Positions 4,884-5,699 of a stretch of 5,699 nucleotides of DNA are shown in pieces. Location of the stretch: the NCBI GenBank assembly GCA_024278435.1, contig JAJRTD010000288.1:1-5699 (forward strand), written 5' to 3'. Origin of the DNA: Gammaproteobacteria bacterium. Its GTDB lineage: Bacteria; Pseudomonadota; Gammaproteobacteria; SZUA-229. The notes below the pieces were generated by a model. The model worked only from the letters and a program-made list of their open reading frames with translations. It was not told the DNA's origin and ran no database searches. A program made the translations under genes and the position numbers. Position 1 is the first letter of the stretch, and every line of letters starts with the position of its first letter.

Positions 4884-5678
4884 ATGAAAGATTTGCGATT
4901 TTTATTTTTACTGTTATTTTCAGGTTTTGTTTCGGCATATACGATGACGCTACAGGCGGCATCTTTTACTGCCGATGCGGTACAGATTCGCGGTGAGAAT
5001 GTCAGCCACGCCAAAATGTTCTGGTTAGATGGCAACGTGCGTTTTGAATACACCGAAGACGGTGTACCGATGGCGCAGATTTTTGATAATAAAAACAATA
5101 AAATAATCTGGTTAGATACCGAGAATAAATATTTTCTGGAACGCGAGATGCCGGAAAATGAAAAAGTCATTGCCAGCAAAAAAAGCAAGAAAAATACCGA
5201 CCCCTGCAAGCAGTTTGTTGGCGCCGAATGCGTGTTTCTCAAGAAAACAAAAATCAACGGTCGCGCTGCTGAAAAGTGGCTGATCACGCTCAATAACAAC
5301 GGCAACGATTTTCACATCTTTCAGTGGATCGATACCGAGTACAAAAACATCCTGCGTCAGGAAAACTCTGACGGCAGCGGTTTAAGTGTCGAAGTCAAAG
5401 ACGGTCAGGAAATGAACAACCGCAAGGTCAGAAAGCTGACCATGATCGCTTTCAGTGCGTCCGGTGAGCAACAGCAGGGCGTGCAATGGTATGACAATGA
5501 GCTGGATATCGTGGTCAAACAGCAATATGAAGACAATGTTATCGACGAATTACGAAACATTTCCGTCGGCAAGGTAAGTAAAAAGCTGTTTACCATTCCC
5601 AAAGGTTATACGCCGTTTGAAGCGCCGGTAAAGGCTGAGGAAAAAGTTGAAATGGCGGATGCGGCGGCGAAAGAATAA
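4884..5678 (+). CDS. Exported protein with a duplicated NxR...QW[IY]D module; LolA/DUF4412-like in style, function unknown
   Basis: This 264-residue protein begins with a signal peptide (KDLRFLFLLLFSGFVSA; cleavage near residue 18, or after LQA at 25). The mature part alternates short hydrophobic and charged strands, as in the beta-sheet lipoprotein-carrier (LolA-like) or DUF4412-type periplasmic proteins: FTADAVQIRGE, MFWLDGNVRFEY, IIWLDTENKYFLEREM. A Lys-rich loop (99-103) is followed by a Cys pair (108, 116) that could form a disulfide. Two related units come next: NGRAAEKW...QWID (125-150) and NNRKVRKL...QWYD (178-204). The chain closes with LFTIPKGYTPF and an Ala/Glu/Lys tail. No lipobox is present. 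The ATG is eight bases past a strong terminator and lacks a Shine-Dalgarno, so expression may depend on readthrough or on a promoter inside the previous gene. The real-gene call is firm; the fold is an inference from general resemblance, and the function is unknown. Confidence 0.85.
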   Translation: MKDLRFLFLLLFSGFVSAYTMTLQAASFTADAVQIRGENVSHAKMFWLDGNVRFEYTEDGVPMAQIFDNKNNKIIWLDTENKYFLEREMPENEKVIASKKSKKNTDPCKQFVGAECVFLKKTKINGRAAEKWLITLNNNGNDFHIFQWIDTEYKNILRQENSDGSGLSVEVKDGQEMNNRKVRKLTMIAFSASGEQQQGVQWYDNELDIVVKQQYEDNVIDELRNISVGKVSKKLFTIPKGYTPFEAPVKAEEKVEMADAAAKE

Positions 5679-5699
5679 AGGGTGTTTTACTTCACCTAA

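Noticed and set aside
4609..4887. 92-codon Thr/Ala/Val-rich + strand frame overlapping the globule protein
   Set aside because: It is a shifted reading of the repetitive Asn/Gly/Tyr codons, runs through the terminator hairpin and has no ribosome site.

Overview
The window suggests a sulfur-oxidising gammaproteobacterium that stores elemental sulfur in protein-coated globules. The main clue is a small exported protein (4359-4829), rich in Gly, Asn, Trp and Tyr, that closely resembles the sulfur globule envelope proteins (SgpA/SgpB type) of purple sulfur bacteria. No rRNA, tRNA or taxonomic marker is present, so genus and species cannot be named. All five genes are on the + strand.

Layout. (1) 1-2613: the C-terminal part of an RND-superfamily inner-membrane transporter, entering the window inside TM4. 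It carries an unusual C-terminal addition: a further hydrophobic segment, a Pro-rich linker, then a Lys/Ala/Glu tail that becomes histone-H1-like. (2) 2632-3387: an exported Pro/Tyr/His/Ala-rich protein starting 18 bases after the transporter stop, so probably co-transcribed. An amber codon at 3385-3387 interrupts what looks like a longer frame, because 28 codons of the same composition follow before a TAA at 3472-3474. (3) 3594-4217: a second exported Pro/Gln/Asn/Tyr-rich protein of unknown family. (4) 4359-4829: the sulfur-globule-type protein, with its own leader region (imperfect palindrome, leader hairpin, good Shine-Dalgarno) and a strong intrinsic terminator at 4842-4875. (5) 4884-5678: an exported, probably beta-rich protein with an internally duplicated NxR...QW[IY]D module. 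Its start codon lies only 8 bases past the terminator and has no visible Shine-Dalgarno.

Working together (inference): four consecutive genes encode exported proteins, three of them low-complexity and rich in Pro, Asn, Gln or Tyr. Genes 2 and 3 share an APNF...PNYG motif. They could be additional coat or accessory proteins of periplasmic sulfur globules, beside the recognisable globule protein. The transporter may only be a neighbour, although its spacing to gene 2 indicates a shared transcript. The points most worth following are the amber codon in gene 2, the transporter's H1-like tail and the possible globule-coat gene cluster.
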